The position numbers were made by a program, and so were the translations under genes. The notes beneath the pieces are model-generated. The model made no database searches. It was not told the DNA's origin and saw only the letters and a list, made by a program, of their open reading frames with translations. Shown piece after piece: positions 24,879 to 33,415 of a stretch of DNA of 57,791 bases (the stretch's first letter is position 1; every line of letters starts with the position of its first letter). The DNA is from Halobellus sp. Atlit-31R (GTDB lineage Archaea > Halobacteriota > Halobacteria > Halobacteriales > Haloferacaceae), in assembly GCA_003665935.1 (NCBI GenBank), contig QPLR01000008.1:1-57791 (forward strand), in the 5' to 3' direction.

Positions 24879-25934
24879 TTACGCTTCGGCGGTGCGGCCG
24901 CGACCGCCGTACGGCGAGTCGAGATCCCACGCTTCGAGCAGTTCCTGATACCGGTTCCGGATCGTCACTTCGGAGATGTCGGTCACGTCGCTGACGTCGG
25001 CCTGCGTGAGCTCTTCGTTGGTCAACTGCGCGGCGGCGTACAGCGCCGCGGCGGCGAGGCCGACCGGCGACTTTCCGGAGTGGACGTTCTCCCGCTTCGC
25101 GTTTTCGAGCAGTTCGTTGGCCGTTCGCTCGGTCTCCTTCGGAATCTCCAGGTCCGAGGCGAACCGCGGGACGTACTCGGTGGGGTCGGCGGGCTGGATC
25201 TCCAGTGAGAGTTCGCGGACGACGTAGCGGTACGCCCGCTCGAACTCGTCTTCCTCGACGCGCGAGACGCGTGCGACTTCGTCGATGCTGCGTGGTACCT
25301 GCGCCATCCGCGCTGCGGCGTGCAGTGCGGCGGTCGCGATGCCCTCGATGGAGCGGCCCGGCAGGAGGTCTTCGTCGAGCGCGCGGCGGTAGATGACCGA
25401 GGCGGTCTCGCGGACGTTCTCGGGGAGGCCGAGCGCCGAGGCCATCCGGTCGATCTCGCCGAGCGCCTGCTTGAGGTTGCGCTCCTTCGAGTCGCGCGTG
25501 CGGAAGCGCTCGTTCCAGGTGCGCAGCCGCTGCATCTTCTGGCGCTGATTCGACGACAGCGAGTTGCCGTAGGCGTCTTTGTTCTGCCAGCCGATGTTGG
25601 TCGACAGCCCCTTGTCGTGCATCAGGTTCGTCGTCGGCGCACCGACCCGGGACTTCTTGTCGCGCTCGGCGCTGTCGAAGGCCCGCCACTCGGGACCGCG
25701 GTCGATCGAGTCCTCGTCGACGACCAGTCCACAGTCTGCACAGACTGTTTCGCCGCGTTCCTCGTCGGTGACGAGGTCCGCCGATCCACACTCGGGGCAC
25801 TGCAGCGTCTCGTCTTCGCTCTCTGTCGATTCCGATCGCTTCGTCGCTTCGGAGCGGTCTGCGTCGTGGTCGCGCCACGTTCGCTCCTGCTCCTCTGTGC
25901 TGTCGCGCGTGCGCGCGTGAAGGGCGTCACTCAT
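24879..25934 (-). CDS. tfb: Transcription initiation factor IIB (TFB)
   Basis: A 351-residue general transcription factor that bridges TBP and RNA polymerase. The N-terminal zinc ribbon has C46, C49, C65 and C68 (CPECG, CADCG), followed by the B-finger/linker (SAERDKKSRVG, NIGWQNKDAYG). Two cyclin repeats follow, the second containing the recognition helix region ISEVTIRNRYQEL. The first 40 residues are an acidic extension. Haloarchaea carry many TFB paralogues with different promoter sets, so which one this is remains open. Confidence 0.95.
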   Translation of the reverse strand: MSDALHARTRDSTEEQERTWRDHDADRSEATKRSESTESEDETLQCPECGSADLVTDEERGETVCADCGLVVDEDSIDRGPEWRAFDSAERDKKSRVGAPTTNLMHDKGLSTNIGWQNKDAYGNSLSSNQRQKMQRLRTWNERFRTRDSKERNLKQALGEIDRMASALGLPENVRETASVIYRRALDEDLLPGRSIEGIATAALHAAARMAQVPRSIDEVARVSRVEEDEFERAYRYVVRELSLEIQPADPTEYVPRFASDLEIPKETERTANELLENAKRENVHSGKSPVGLAAAALYAAAQLTNEELTQADVSDVTDISEVTIRNRYQELLEAWDLDSPYGGRGRTAEA

Positions 25935-26158
25935 TTTGTTGTGCTTGAGGCCGGTGAGAACCGAACCACCGCCTCGTTCTCAATACAACCATAGGATGCG
26001 CGCTTCAAAAATCTGTCGGCCGTGTGCGAACAGAATACCGAAACGGTACGTCGGTGTCTGTAGCGCAGAAATGGAGGATAGAGTAGTACATTCCCGACGG
26101 TATTCAATCACACGGCCGTCGCTGTGAGCGTCGTCCGCGCGGGAGCTCGTACCGATGG
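25935..26158. other. Intergenic region upstream of tfb, no gene seen
   Basis: These 224 bases separate tfb from the end of btuD; both genes are leftward, so this is the tfb promoter and btuD 3' region. The part next to tfb is AT richer (TCAATACAACCATAGGATG). No ORF, dyad or RNA gene is convincing. Confidence 0.4.
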
Positions 26159-27634
26159 CTACCGCTCCACACTGTCAGCCACCGACCCATCGTTCGAGGT
26201 CGAGCGTGTCGACTCCGACCGCGACGTCGACTCGGCGGCCGACAGCCCCGTTGATCCACCCGCGGGACCACTTTCGACGGCCGCGACGACAGCACGATGC
26301 ACGTCTGCTGAGTCGACCACGCGCGCACGCTCTCGCAGTTGCGTGTACACCTCCTCGGCCTCGGGGCCGGCGTAGTTCCGCTCTGGGAAGGGCCGATCTT
26401 CGACGAGAACGATCCGGTCTGCCGCGGTCGCGGCCCGAAGATTGGGGAGGTTTCCGGTCCCGACTTCGACGTCGGCGACGACGACGCAGTCGGCGGTGTC
26501 CATCTGCCCCTCTACGACAGTCCGAGTCTCGGGATCGACGCCGGCGAACGGATCGACGGTCACGACGTCGAGCGCGAGGCTCCGAGCGGTCTCGGTGTCG
26601 GTGTCGCCCTCGTTGAGCGCCCCGACCGACACGTCGAATCCGGCCGCATCGAGGACGTAGAGGTGTCTCGCTGCCGTTCCGCCACCGCCGACGACGTGGA
26701 CGTGACCGCCGGAGCTGTCGCCGTAAGCGTCGGCTGCGCCATCCGCCGCCCCGGTGTCGGTCCCTCGCTCGCTTCCCCCGAGCCGGTCGCCTTCGGGCAG
26801 GGCAGTGACGTACACCGATCCAGTCACGGGGTGTTGTGAGACGACAGCGTTGGCGTCGAACGCGGCTTCGAGCGCGGACTCGGTCAGGACCGACTCCGGC
26901 GGTCCGTGGGCCGCGACCCGTCCGTCCGACAGCAAGAGCAGTTCGTCGCAGTAGTGGGCTGCCAGATTCAGGTCGTGGATCGCTGCGATCGCCGTCTTGC
27001 CCCGGGCGACGAGATCCCGTACCAGTTCCAGCGTCCGGACCTGATGGTTGATATCGAGGCTCGCCGTCGGTTCGTCCAAGAGGAGCAGCGGCGTCTCCTG
27101 CGCGAGCGAGCGCGCGAGGAGGACCTGCTGCCGTTCTCCGCCCGAGAGCGTCGTCACGGCGCGCTCTGCGAACCGCTTCGCGTCTGTCTGCTCGAGCGCT
27201 CGCTCGACGGCGTCGGCGTCTGCCTCGGTCCAGCCTCCGAAGCGCGAGCGGTGGGGGTTCCGACCCATTTCGACGAGGTCGCGAGCGTCGAACTCGAAGG
27301 CGACAGTCGTATCCTGCGGGACGGTGGCGACGAGTCGACTCGCAGCCTTCGACGAGAGATCGGAGATCGCTTCACCGGCGACGGTGACCCGACCCGAGTC
27401 GGGAGTGAGCGTCCCGTTGAGCGTCCGCAGCAGCGTCGTCTTGCCAGCGCCGTTCGGCCCGACGAGTCCGACGAAGTGACCGCGGTCGACGGCCGCATCG
27501 AGCCCATCGAGGACAGTGGCGTCGCCGAATCCGACGTGGAGGTCGGCGACTCGCACGAGCGGCTCGTCCGCCGCAGCGGGCTCGTCACGCCCGCCTGAGC
27601 GCCGGCCGGAACGCCCGCCTGAATGCCCGCTCAC
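26159..27634 (-). CDS. btuD: Cobalamin ABC transporter ATP-binding protein with C-terminal extra domain
   Basis: A 491-residue protein. Residues about 25-280 are a complete ABC ATPase: Walker [10 protein letters not shown] (59-67), signature LSGGERQQ (163-170), Walker B LLLLDEPT (183-190) and the switch His (220). After a Gly/Asp linker, residues 311-455 form a second domain ([22 protein letters not shown], then NLPNL and [13 protein letters not shown]) that ordinary BtuD lacks. It starts at a GTG overlapping the permease stop. Haloarchaeal btuCDF imports cobalamin. Heme or siderophore import by the same family is the alternative. Confidence 0.85.
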   Translation of the reverse strand: MSGHSGGRSGRRSGGRDEPAAADEPLVRVADLHVGFGDATVLDGLDAAVDRGHFVGLVGPNGAGKTTLLRTLNGTLTPDSGRVTVAGEAISDLSSKAASRLVATVPQDTTVAFEFDARDLVEMGRNPHRSRFGGWTEADADAVERALEQTDAKRFAERAVTTLSGGERQQVLLARSLAQETPLLLLDEPTASLDINHQVRTLELVRDLVARGKTAIAAIHDLNLAAHYCDELLLLSDGRVAAHGPPESVLTESALEAAFDANAVVSQHPVTGSVYVTALPEGDRLGGSERGTDTGAADGAADAYGDSSGGHVHVVGGGGTAARHLYVLDAAGFDVSVGALNEGDTDTETARSLALDVVTVDPFAGVDPETRTVVEGQMDTADCVVVADVEVGTGNLPNLRAATAADRIVLVEDRPFPERNYAGPEAEEVYTQLRERARVVDSADVHRAVVAAVESGPAGGSTGLSAAESTSRSESTRSTSNDGSVADSVER

Positions 27635-28650
27635 AGCCGCGTCACCTCCCGCGAGCGGAGGAGATACAGGAAGAAGGGCGCACCGAGCGCCGCCGTCACG
27701 ATGCCGACCGGGATCTCGGCCGCTCCCGAGCGTGCGAGCGTGTCGGTGGCGACGAGGAACGAGGCCCCGGCGAGCGCGCTCGTCGGCAGCAGGATGCGAT
27801 GGTCGGGCCCCACGACCAGCCGCATCGCGTGCGGGACGATGAGTCCGACGAAGCCGATCACGCCGGTGACGGCGACAGCAGCGGCGGTGACGACGCTCGA
27901 CGCCGCGAGCAGCAAGCGTTTCGTGCGCTCGACTTCGATGCCGAGCGCGTGTGCATCCTCCTCGCCGAGCAGGAGGACGTTCAGGTCCCGGGCGTAAAAG
28001 AGCAGAAGCAGGAACAGCGGCGGGAGGACGACGGCGATGACGAGCACGTCGTCCCACGTCGTCCCACCGAGGTGACCCATCAGCCAGTAGACGACGCGTC
28101 GGAGGCTCTGACCGCTGTGAATGAGCAGCAGTGAGATCACCGCTCCGAGGAAGGTCTGCACGGCGACGCCGGCCAGTAACAGCGTCGCGGTCGGCGTATG
28201 GCCGTCACGGGTCGCGATGAGATAGACGCCGAACGCGGTGACCACTGCCGAGAGGAACGCCGCGCCCTGGAGTTCGAGTCCCAACGGGAACGCGAACGGC
28301 AGGACGATGGTCGCGACCGCTCCGACAGCCGCACCGGAGGAGACGCCGACGATCGAGGGATCGGCCATCGGATTCCGAAAGAACCCCTGCATCACGACGC
28401 CGGCCGTCGCGAGTGCGAACCCGACGAATGCGGCCAGCAGGATCCGCGGCAGCCGAACGTCGAGGACGATGATCCGATGCGTGCGCGCGGCGTCGAAGGC
28501 GAACGGGAACGGCTCCGCCGAGAGCAACACCTTCGCTACAGTCACCGGCGCGATCGACACTGGGCCGACGCCGGCGCTGACTACGACGACCCCGACGAGG
28601 GCCGCCGCGAGGGCACTCGACCACGCCACAGTGCGCGTTCGAAGCGTCAC
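27631..28650 (-). CDS. btuC: Cobalamin ABC transporter permease (FecCD family)
   Basis: A 339-residue permease with about ten membrane helices. It has the FecCD/BtuC pattern [23 protein letters not shown] near the N-terminus and [23 protein letters not shown] late, the latter including the coupling helix that contacts the ATPase. The start is GTG 28650. Its stop overlaps the btuD GTG (GTGA), and it is divergent from btuF across 63 bases. Confidence 0.9.
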   Translation of the reverse strand: MTLRTRTVAWSSALAAALVGVVVVSAGVGPVSIAPVTVAKVLLSAEPFPFAFDAARTHRIIVLDVRLPRILLAAFVGFALATAGVVMQGFFRNPMADPSIVGVSSGAAVGAVATIVLPFAFPLGLELQGAAFLSAVVTAFGVYLIATRDGHTPTATLLLAGVAVQTFLGAVISLLLIHSGQSLRRVVYWLMGHLGGTTWDDVLVIAVVLPPLFLLLLFYARDLNVLLLGEEDAHALGIEVERTKRLLLAASSVVTAAAVAVTGVIGFVGLIVPHAMRLVVGPDHRILLPTSALAGASFLVATDTLARSGAAEIPVGIVTAALGAPFFLYLLRSREVTRL

Positions 28651-28713
28651 AGTACGTCCGCAAACTCAGTTGGATTAGGCAAATACTTGTTGCAATAGCG
28701 TCCACGGCCGTGT
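28651..28713. promoter_or_regulatory. Divergent btuCD/btuF promoter region
   Basis: These 63 bases are all that separates the two oppositely oriented transporter genes, so their promoters overlap. The stretch ATTAGGCAAATACTTGTTGCAATAG is AT rich and carries TATA-like elements on both strands. No B12 riboswitch-like fold fits in this space. Confidence 0.5.
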
Positions 28714-29919
28714 ATGCGAACTCGTGCCGTTGTTCTCTCGGTGCTGCTTCTCGTCGCGGTCGTGGGTCCGGCCGCCGGCGCTGCCACGGCCGGAAGCGCG
28801 ACGACCGTTTTCGACGATCACGCTTCAGACGCACAGCAGTCTCCGACCTGTTCGTTCCCGTACACGGCGACTGACGCGATCGGAGCCGAGGTGACGCTCG
28901 ACGCCGACCCCGAGCGGGTCGTGACGCTCAATCCGAGCGCTGCACAGACGATGTGGGAGATCGATGCACGCGAGGAGGTCGTGGGCGTCTCACAGTACGC
29001 CGCCTATCTCGAGGGAGTTGACTCGGGCGACCGCGTCAACGTCTCCGGTGCGAGCGGTCCGAGCGTCGAGCGCGTGCTCGCGGCGGATCCGGATCTCGTG
29101 CTGGTGCCGAACAGCACACACGGACTCGCAGCCGACCGCGTCGCGCAGGTCCGCGAGCAGGGCGTTCCGGTGTTCGTGCTCGGGCAGGCCACCTCGCTGG
29201 CGGCCGTAGCGGACAAGACCGAACGCATCGGCCGTCTCACTGGCAACTGTGAGGCGGGCGTTGCACGCGCAGCGGAGATGCGTCGCTCGCTCGAGGCGAT
29301 GGACGAAGCGCTCGCAGGCGAGACGCGACCGGTCGCGCTCAACGTCTTCCACGGTTACACCTCGGGGGCAGACACGTTCATCGGCGACGTGATGGTGCGT
29401 GGCGGCGTCCGCAACGGCGCTGCCGAGGCCGGCGTCACGGGCTTCCAGCGGCTCAACGACGAGACGGTCGTCGAACTGGACCCGCAGTGGATCGTCGCAC
29501 CGGCGGGGAGCCCAGTTCCCGAGAACGAGGCGTACAACAGCACGACCGCAGTTCGAGAGGGGAACGTCGTCCGCGTGAACACGAACCACCTCCAGCAGCC
29601 CGCGCCCCGGTCAGTGCTGGCGGCGGAGACGGTTCTGGCGCAGGTCCATCCGGACGCCTACGAGGAGTACCAGACGCTCGCACGGGAGTCACAGGAGGGG
29701 ACAGCCGACGCGTCGACCGGCGGTGGAGCTGACGCAGCGAGCGGAGCCACCACGAGCGAGGCCGAGAGGACAGAGGCGGCCACGTCTGGCTCGTCTGCGA
29801 CGGTGCAGACGGACGCGCCGGCGACGACGGACACCGGCACTCCGGGGTTCGGCCCTGCAGTGACAGCGGTTGCAATCACTGCAGTCGCGTTGCTGGCGGC
29901 GCGCCGGGACTGGCGATAG
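28714..29919 (+). CDS. btuF: Cobalamin ABC transporter substrate-binding protein with PGF-CTERM anchor
   Basis: A 401-residue secreted protein. A Sec signal peptide (MRTRAVVLSVLLLVAVVGPAAGAATA) leads to a BtuF-type periplasmic-binding fold (ERVVTLNPSAAQTMWEI, RVLAADPDLVLVPN). A Thr/Ala/Ser-rich linker of about 60 residues ends in PGFGPAVTAVAITAVALLAA then RRDWR. This is a PGF-CTERM signal processed by archaeosortase to attach the protein to the cell surface. Its permease and ATPase are encoded on the other strand. Confidence 0.88.
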   Translation: MRTRAVVLSVLLLVAVVGPAAGAATAGSATTVFDDHASDAQQSPTCSFPYTATDAIGAEVTLDADPERVVTLNPSAAQTMWEIDAREEVVGVSQYAAYLEGVDSGDRVNVSGASGPSVERVLAADPDLVLVPNSTHGLAADRVAQVREQGVPVFVLGQATSLAAVADKTERIGRLTGNCEAGVARAAEMRRSLEAMDEALAGETRPVALNVFHGYTSGADTFIGDVMVRGGVRNGAAEAGVTGFQRLNDETVVELDPQWIVAPAGSPVPENEAYNSTTAVREGNVVRVNTNHLQQPAPRSVLAAETVLAQVHPDAYEEYQTLARESQEGTADASTGGGADAASGATTSEAERTEAATSGSSATVQTDAPATTDTGTPGFGPAVTAVAITAVALLAARRDWR

Positions 29920-29932
29920 GGACGCGGTGAAC

Positions 29933-29957
29933 TGCCTCGGGGTCAAGCCCCGAGGCA
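29933..29957. terminator. Perfect 10-bp hairpin after btuF (terminator or IS-end remnant)
   Basis: TGCCTCGGGG and CCCCGAGGCA form a perfect stem around a 5-base loop, 13 bases after the btuF stop. A TTGTTTTC stretch and a second small dyad (CTCTGT-AG-ACAGAG) follow. It could terminate btuF transcription. It also resembles the palindromic ends of haloarchaeal IS200/IS605-derived elements; no transposase sequence is left nearby. Confidence 0.5.
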
Positions 29958-30155
29958 CTCGCCTTGTTTTCTCTGTAGACAGAGCTTCGAGGGGCGAACA
30001 GCCGACACAACCGCCCCCGCGCCGACGTGTCGGACAACCGCTGCCCGACGCGGGGTCGAGGTTACGTCACGGCGGCGGTGGTCTCGTCTTCCGATATAAA
30101 TCCCCGCGCTCACTCGACAGTAAGGATCATACTCCCGCCAGCGAGAACGACCCGT

Positions 30156-31454
30156 ATGGACGTCACTATCTCGCAGTCGCGCGTCGAGGGGCACGTGCGC
30201 GCGCCACCCTCGAAGAGCTACACCCACCGAGCGATTCTCGCGGCCGGCTACGGCGACGAGGCGGTCGTGACCGACCCGCTCGTGAGCGCCGACACCCGCG
30301 CGACGATGCGCGCAGTCGAGGCGTTCGGTGGCACGGTCGACCGCACCGACGGCTCCCGGCTCGTGGTGTCGGGCTTCGACGGCCGGCCGGAGGTTCCCGA
30401 CGACGTGATCGACTGTGCGAACTCCGGGACGACGACCCGCCTCGTCACGGCCTGCGGCGCGCTCGCCGACGGGCTCTGCGTCTTCACCGGCGACGAGTCC
30501 CTCCGCTCTCGGCCACAGGGGCCGCTCCTCGGCGCGATTCAGCAGCTCGGGGGGCGCGCGGAGTCGACACGCGGCAACGGACAGGCACCGCTCGTCGTGG
30601 GCGGTCACACGGGCGGCGGTGCGGTCTCGATCCCGGGTGACGTCTCCTCGCAGTACATCACCGCGCTGCTGATGGCCGGGGCCGTCACCGACGACGGGAT
30701 CGACGTCGAACTGGAGACGGAACTGAAATCCGCGCCGTACGTCGACATCACCCTCGAAGTGCTCGCAGACTACGGCGTCACAGCCGAGCGAACCGACGAC
30801 GGGTTCTCCGTGCCGGGCGGGCAGTCCTACAGACCGGAAGGCGGGGAGTACGCCGTCCCCGGCGACTTCTCGTCGATGTCGTATCTGCTCGCGGCCGGCG
30901 CGGTCGCAGCCGCGGACGGCGGCGCGGTCGTCGTCGAGAGCGCACGGCCGAGCGCGCAGGGCGACAGCGCCATCGTCGATGTGCTCGAGGCGATGGGGGC
31001 GGCGATCGATTGGGACCGCGAAGCCGGGGAGATCACCGTCTCGCGGGCGTCGCTGTCGGGGACGACGGTCGACGTCGGCGATACGCCGGATCTCCTCCCG
31101 ACGATCGCCGCGCTCGGAGCTATCGCCGACGGCGACACGGTCATCGAGAACTGCGAGCACGTCCGCTACAAGGAGACAGACCGCGTGAGCGCGATGGCCG
31201 AGGAGCTCGGCAAACTGGGCGCGTCCGTGACCGAAGAGCGGGATCGCCTGACGGTCCACGGCAGTGAGAGCGACCTCGTCGGCGCGCGCGTCGACGGTCG
31301 CGGCGACCACCGGATCGTGATGTCGCTGGCGGTCGCCGGGCTCGTCGCCGACGGTGAGACGGTGATCGAGGGCGGCGAACACGTCGACGTGTCGTTCCCG
31401 GACTTCTTCGACGCGATGGCGTCACTCGGCGTCGACGTCGTCCACGACGAGTAG
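30156..31454 (+). CDS. aroA: 3-phosphoshikimate 1-carboxyvinyltransferase (EPSP synthase)
   Basis: A 432-residue shikimate-pathway enzyme joining PEP and shikimate-3-phosphate. Family motifs: [15 protein letters not shown] near the N-terminus, [38 protein letters not shown], the [15 protein letters not shown] segment with the catalytic Asp, and [15 protein letters not shown]. It is full length. ATG 30156 is chosen because the conserved N-terminus starts there and a TATA box (CGATATAAATCC, about 30092-30103) lies upstream. aroC lies 0.6 kb downstream on the same strand, separated by a leftward gene. Confidence 0.95.
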   Translation: MDVTISQSRVEGHVRAPPSKSYTHRAILAAGYGDEAVVTDPLVSADTRATMRAVEAFGGTVDRTDGSRLVVSGFDGRPEVPDDVIDCANSGTTTRLVTACGALADGLCVFTGDESLRSRPQGPLLGAIQQLGGRAESTRGNGQAPLVVGGHTGGGAVSIPGDVSSQYITALLMAGAVTDDGIDVELETELKSAPYVDITLEVLADYGVTAERTDDGFSVPGGQSYRPEGGEYAVPGDFSSMSYLLAAGAVAAADGGAVVVESARPSAQGDSAIVDVLEAMGAAIDWDREAGEITVSRASLSGTTVDVGDTPDLLPTIAALGAIADGDTVIENCEHVRYKETDRVSAMAEELGKLGASVTEERDRLTVHGSESDLVGARVDGRGDHRIVMSLAVAGLVADGETVIEGGEHVDVSFPDFFDAMASLGVDVVHDE

Positions 31455-31471
31455 CGCGTCACTGTCCGCCG

Positions 31472-31933
31472 CTACGCGTTCGAGGTCGTCCGTCCCGTGA
31501 TGGAGTCGATCTCGAACTCGGCAATGACGATCTCCATCTCGTCGATATCCTCGTCGAAGACACGGATCGGCGAGAACTTCCGGTTGATCTCGGCCGTGTC
31601 GAACCGATCGTGCTCCGACGCCGGGAGCGCTGTGAGGCGGCCGGTGACGACGACGCTCCAAGTCTCGATGGCGCGCGCGGCGTCGGTGTCCTCAGTGCCG
31701 TAGAGGACGTACGTTGCGGTGTCCGTCGTCTCTAGCAGCTCCCGTTTGCGGCTCCCTTCGGTGACGCCGAAGCGGAAGTAGAGCCCGTCGCCGTCGTAGT
31801 AGTGTGCCAGCGGGATCGCGTAGCTGTCGTCGCCGTCGGCGAGTGCGAGCACGCCCGTTCCAGTCGTTTCCAGCCGCTCTTCGACCGTCTCGTCGTCCAT
31901 TCCGAGGGTGTACGCGTATTCGATGTGGTCCAT
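31472..31933 (-). CDS. Pyridoxamine 5'-phosphate oxidase-like flavin-binding protein
   Basis: A 153-residue split-barrel protein. The core GTGVLALADGDDSYAIPLAHYYDGDGLYFRFG...KRELLETTDTATYVLYG...WSVVVTGRLTAL is typical of the FMN-binding PNPOx-like group that includes heme-degrading and nitroimidazole-reductase-like proteins. No unique catalytic residue indicates the substrate. It is divergent from aroC and convergent with aroA (17-base gap). Confidence 0.75.
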   Translation of the reverse strand: MDHIEYAYTLGMDDETVEERLETTGTGVLALADGDDSYAIPLAHYYDGDGLYFRFGVTEGSRKRELLETTDTATYVLYGTEDTDAARAIETWSVVVTGRLTALPASEHDRFDTAEINRKFSPIRVFDEDIDEMEIVIAEFEIDSITGRTTSNA

Positions 31934-32053
31934 ACGAAGCTCCCGAGAGGTTCGCTTCGACTGTACACCGCTGCGACGCATATTCCTTCCCCCCCGCGCC
32001 GCGGTTGCACCTTTCTGCAACGTATATATGCCCAGAACCACGACGGCGAAGTA
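31934..32053. promoter_or_regulatory. Divergent promoter region upstream of aroC
   Basis: These 120 bases serve the leftward PNPOx-like gene and rightward aroC. A clear TATA element, CGTATATATG (about 32020-32029), lies 25-30 bases upstream of the aroC ATG and fits a leaderless transcript. No perfect dyad was noticed. Confidence 0.55.
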
Positions 32054-33205
32054 ATGAACGGGAACCGATTCGGCCGGCTCTTCCAGGTCACGACCTACGG
32101 CGAGAGTCACGGCGATGCGATGGGCGTGACTGTCTCGGGCTGTCCGGCCGGACTCGAACTCGACGAAGCGGACGTACAGGCCGAACTCGACCGGCGCAAG
32201 CCGGGACAGTCGATGATCACGACCTCGCGGGGCGAACCCGACGCGGTGACGATCAACTCCGGCGTTCAGGACGGTTACACTACCGGAACCCCGATCGGAA
32301 TGGTCATCGAGAACAAGGACGCCCGATCGGGCAAGTACGAGCCGTACGTCACGGCCCCGCGGCCGAGCCACGGCGACTTCACCTACTCGGCGAAGTTCGG
32401 GACGCGCAACTGGGGTGGCGGCGGTCGCTCCTCGGCACGGGAGACGGTGAACTGGGTCGCCGCCGGTGCGATCGCGCAGAAGCTCCTCGATACCGAAGGC
32501 GTCCAAGTCAAAGCGCACGTAAATCAGATCGGCGACATCGAAGCGCCGGAGGTGTCGTTCGAGGAGATGCTCGAACACACCGAGGAGAACGAGGTTCGGT
32601 GCGCTCACCCCGAGACCGCGGCGGAGATGCGGGATCGGATCGACGAGTACCAGAAAGCCGGCGACTCGATCGGCGGGTCGATCTACTTCGAGGCACGGGG
32701 CGTCCCGCGCGGGCTCGGCGCACCGCGGTTCGACTCCTTCGCCTCGCGGCTGGGACAGGCGATGATGTCGATTCCGGCGACGACGGCGTTCGAGTACGGC
32801 CTCGGCAGCGAGGCCCGCGAGTGGACCGGCAAAGACCGCAACGAGGACTGGGAGTTCGACGAGAACGGCAATCCCGTTCCCGGGGGCAACAAACACGGCG
32901 GCCTCCAGGGCGGTATCACGACCGGTCAGCCGATCTACGGCGAGGCCACCTGGCACGCGCCGACCTCGATCCCGAAAGAGCAGCGGACGGTCGACTGGGA
33001 GACCGGCGAGGACAAAGAGATCCAGGTCGTCGGCCGCCACGATCCCGTCCTCCCGCCGCGAGCGGTTCCAGTCGTCGAGGCGATGCTGAACCTCACGATC
33101 CTCGACTTCATGCTGCTCGACGGCCGGATGAACCCCGACCGGCTCGACGATCAGCCGGGCGAGTACGACACCGACTATCACCCGTCGAGCCCCGACAACG
33201 AGTGA
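32054..33205 (+). CDS. aroC: Chorismate synthase
   Basis: A 383-residue enzyme converting EPSP to chorismate with reduced FMN. Signature motifs: the FQVTTYGESHGDAMGVTVSGCPAG start, the TTSRGEPD and GTPIGMVIEN segments, the RPSHGDFTYSAKFGTRNWGG region with the FMN-binding RSSARET, and GGLQGGITTGQPI. Full length, starting at ATG 32054 behind a TATA element. Confidence 0.97.
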   Translation: MNGNRFGRLFQVTTYGESHGDAMGVTVSGCPAGLELDEADVQAELDRRKPGQSMITTSRGEPDAVTINSGVQDGYTTGTPIGMVIENKDARSGKYEPYVTAPRPSHGDFTYSAKFGTRNWGGGGRSSARETVNWVAAGAIAQKLLDTEGVQVKAHVNQIGDIEAPEVSFEEMLEHTEENEVRCAHPETAAEMRDRIDEYQKAGDSIGGSIYFEARGVPRGLGAPRFDSFASRLGQAMMSIPATTAFEYGLGSEAREWTGKDRNEDWEFDENGNPVPGGNKHGGLQGGITTGQPIYGEATWHAPTSIPKEQRTVDWETGEDKEIQVVGRHDPVLPPRAVPVVEAMLNLTILDFMLLDGRMNPDRLDDQPGEYDTDYHPSSPDNE

Positions 33206-33415
33206 CGGTCCAGTGAAACTCCGACGGGAATAGCAAATAATTGCCGACTCTATCTATTATCGCCTAACGAACGTCCGGTTATTTCGCGGTGATGTGTGTG
33301 TATCGTACACATATTAGGTCCCTCATCATCTTTCCTTGGTAACTTATAGCAAAGGCTTTAATCAATTCCTTCCGAAAGTTTCCGGTAGTGGCCCACTCGG
33401 GCCGTGAGCTCAGAT
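33206..33415 (+). promoter_or_regulatory. porA promoter region with a perfect dyad
   Basis: This AT-rich region contains the dyad TGTGTA-TCG-TACACA (33297-33311), TATA-like ACTTATAGC and GCTTTAATC (about 33341-33364), and a small hairpin GGCCC-ACTC-GGGCC (33390-33403) that directly abuts the upstream GTG codon at 33404. The dyad sits 30-60 bases before the probable TATA box, where an activator would bind. Confidence 0.55.

Noticed and set aside
28651..28713. Possible cobalamin riboswitch before btuF/btuC
   Set aside because: The gap is only 63 bases and no B12-box-like conserved sequence or multi-stem fold is visible.
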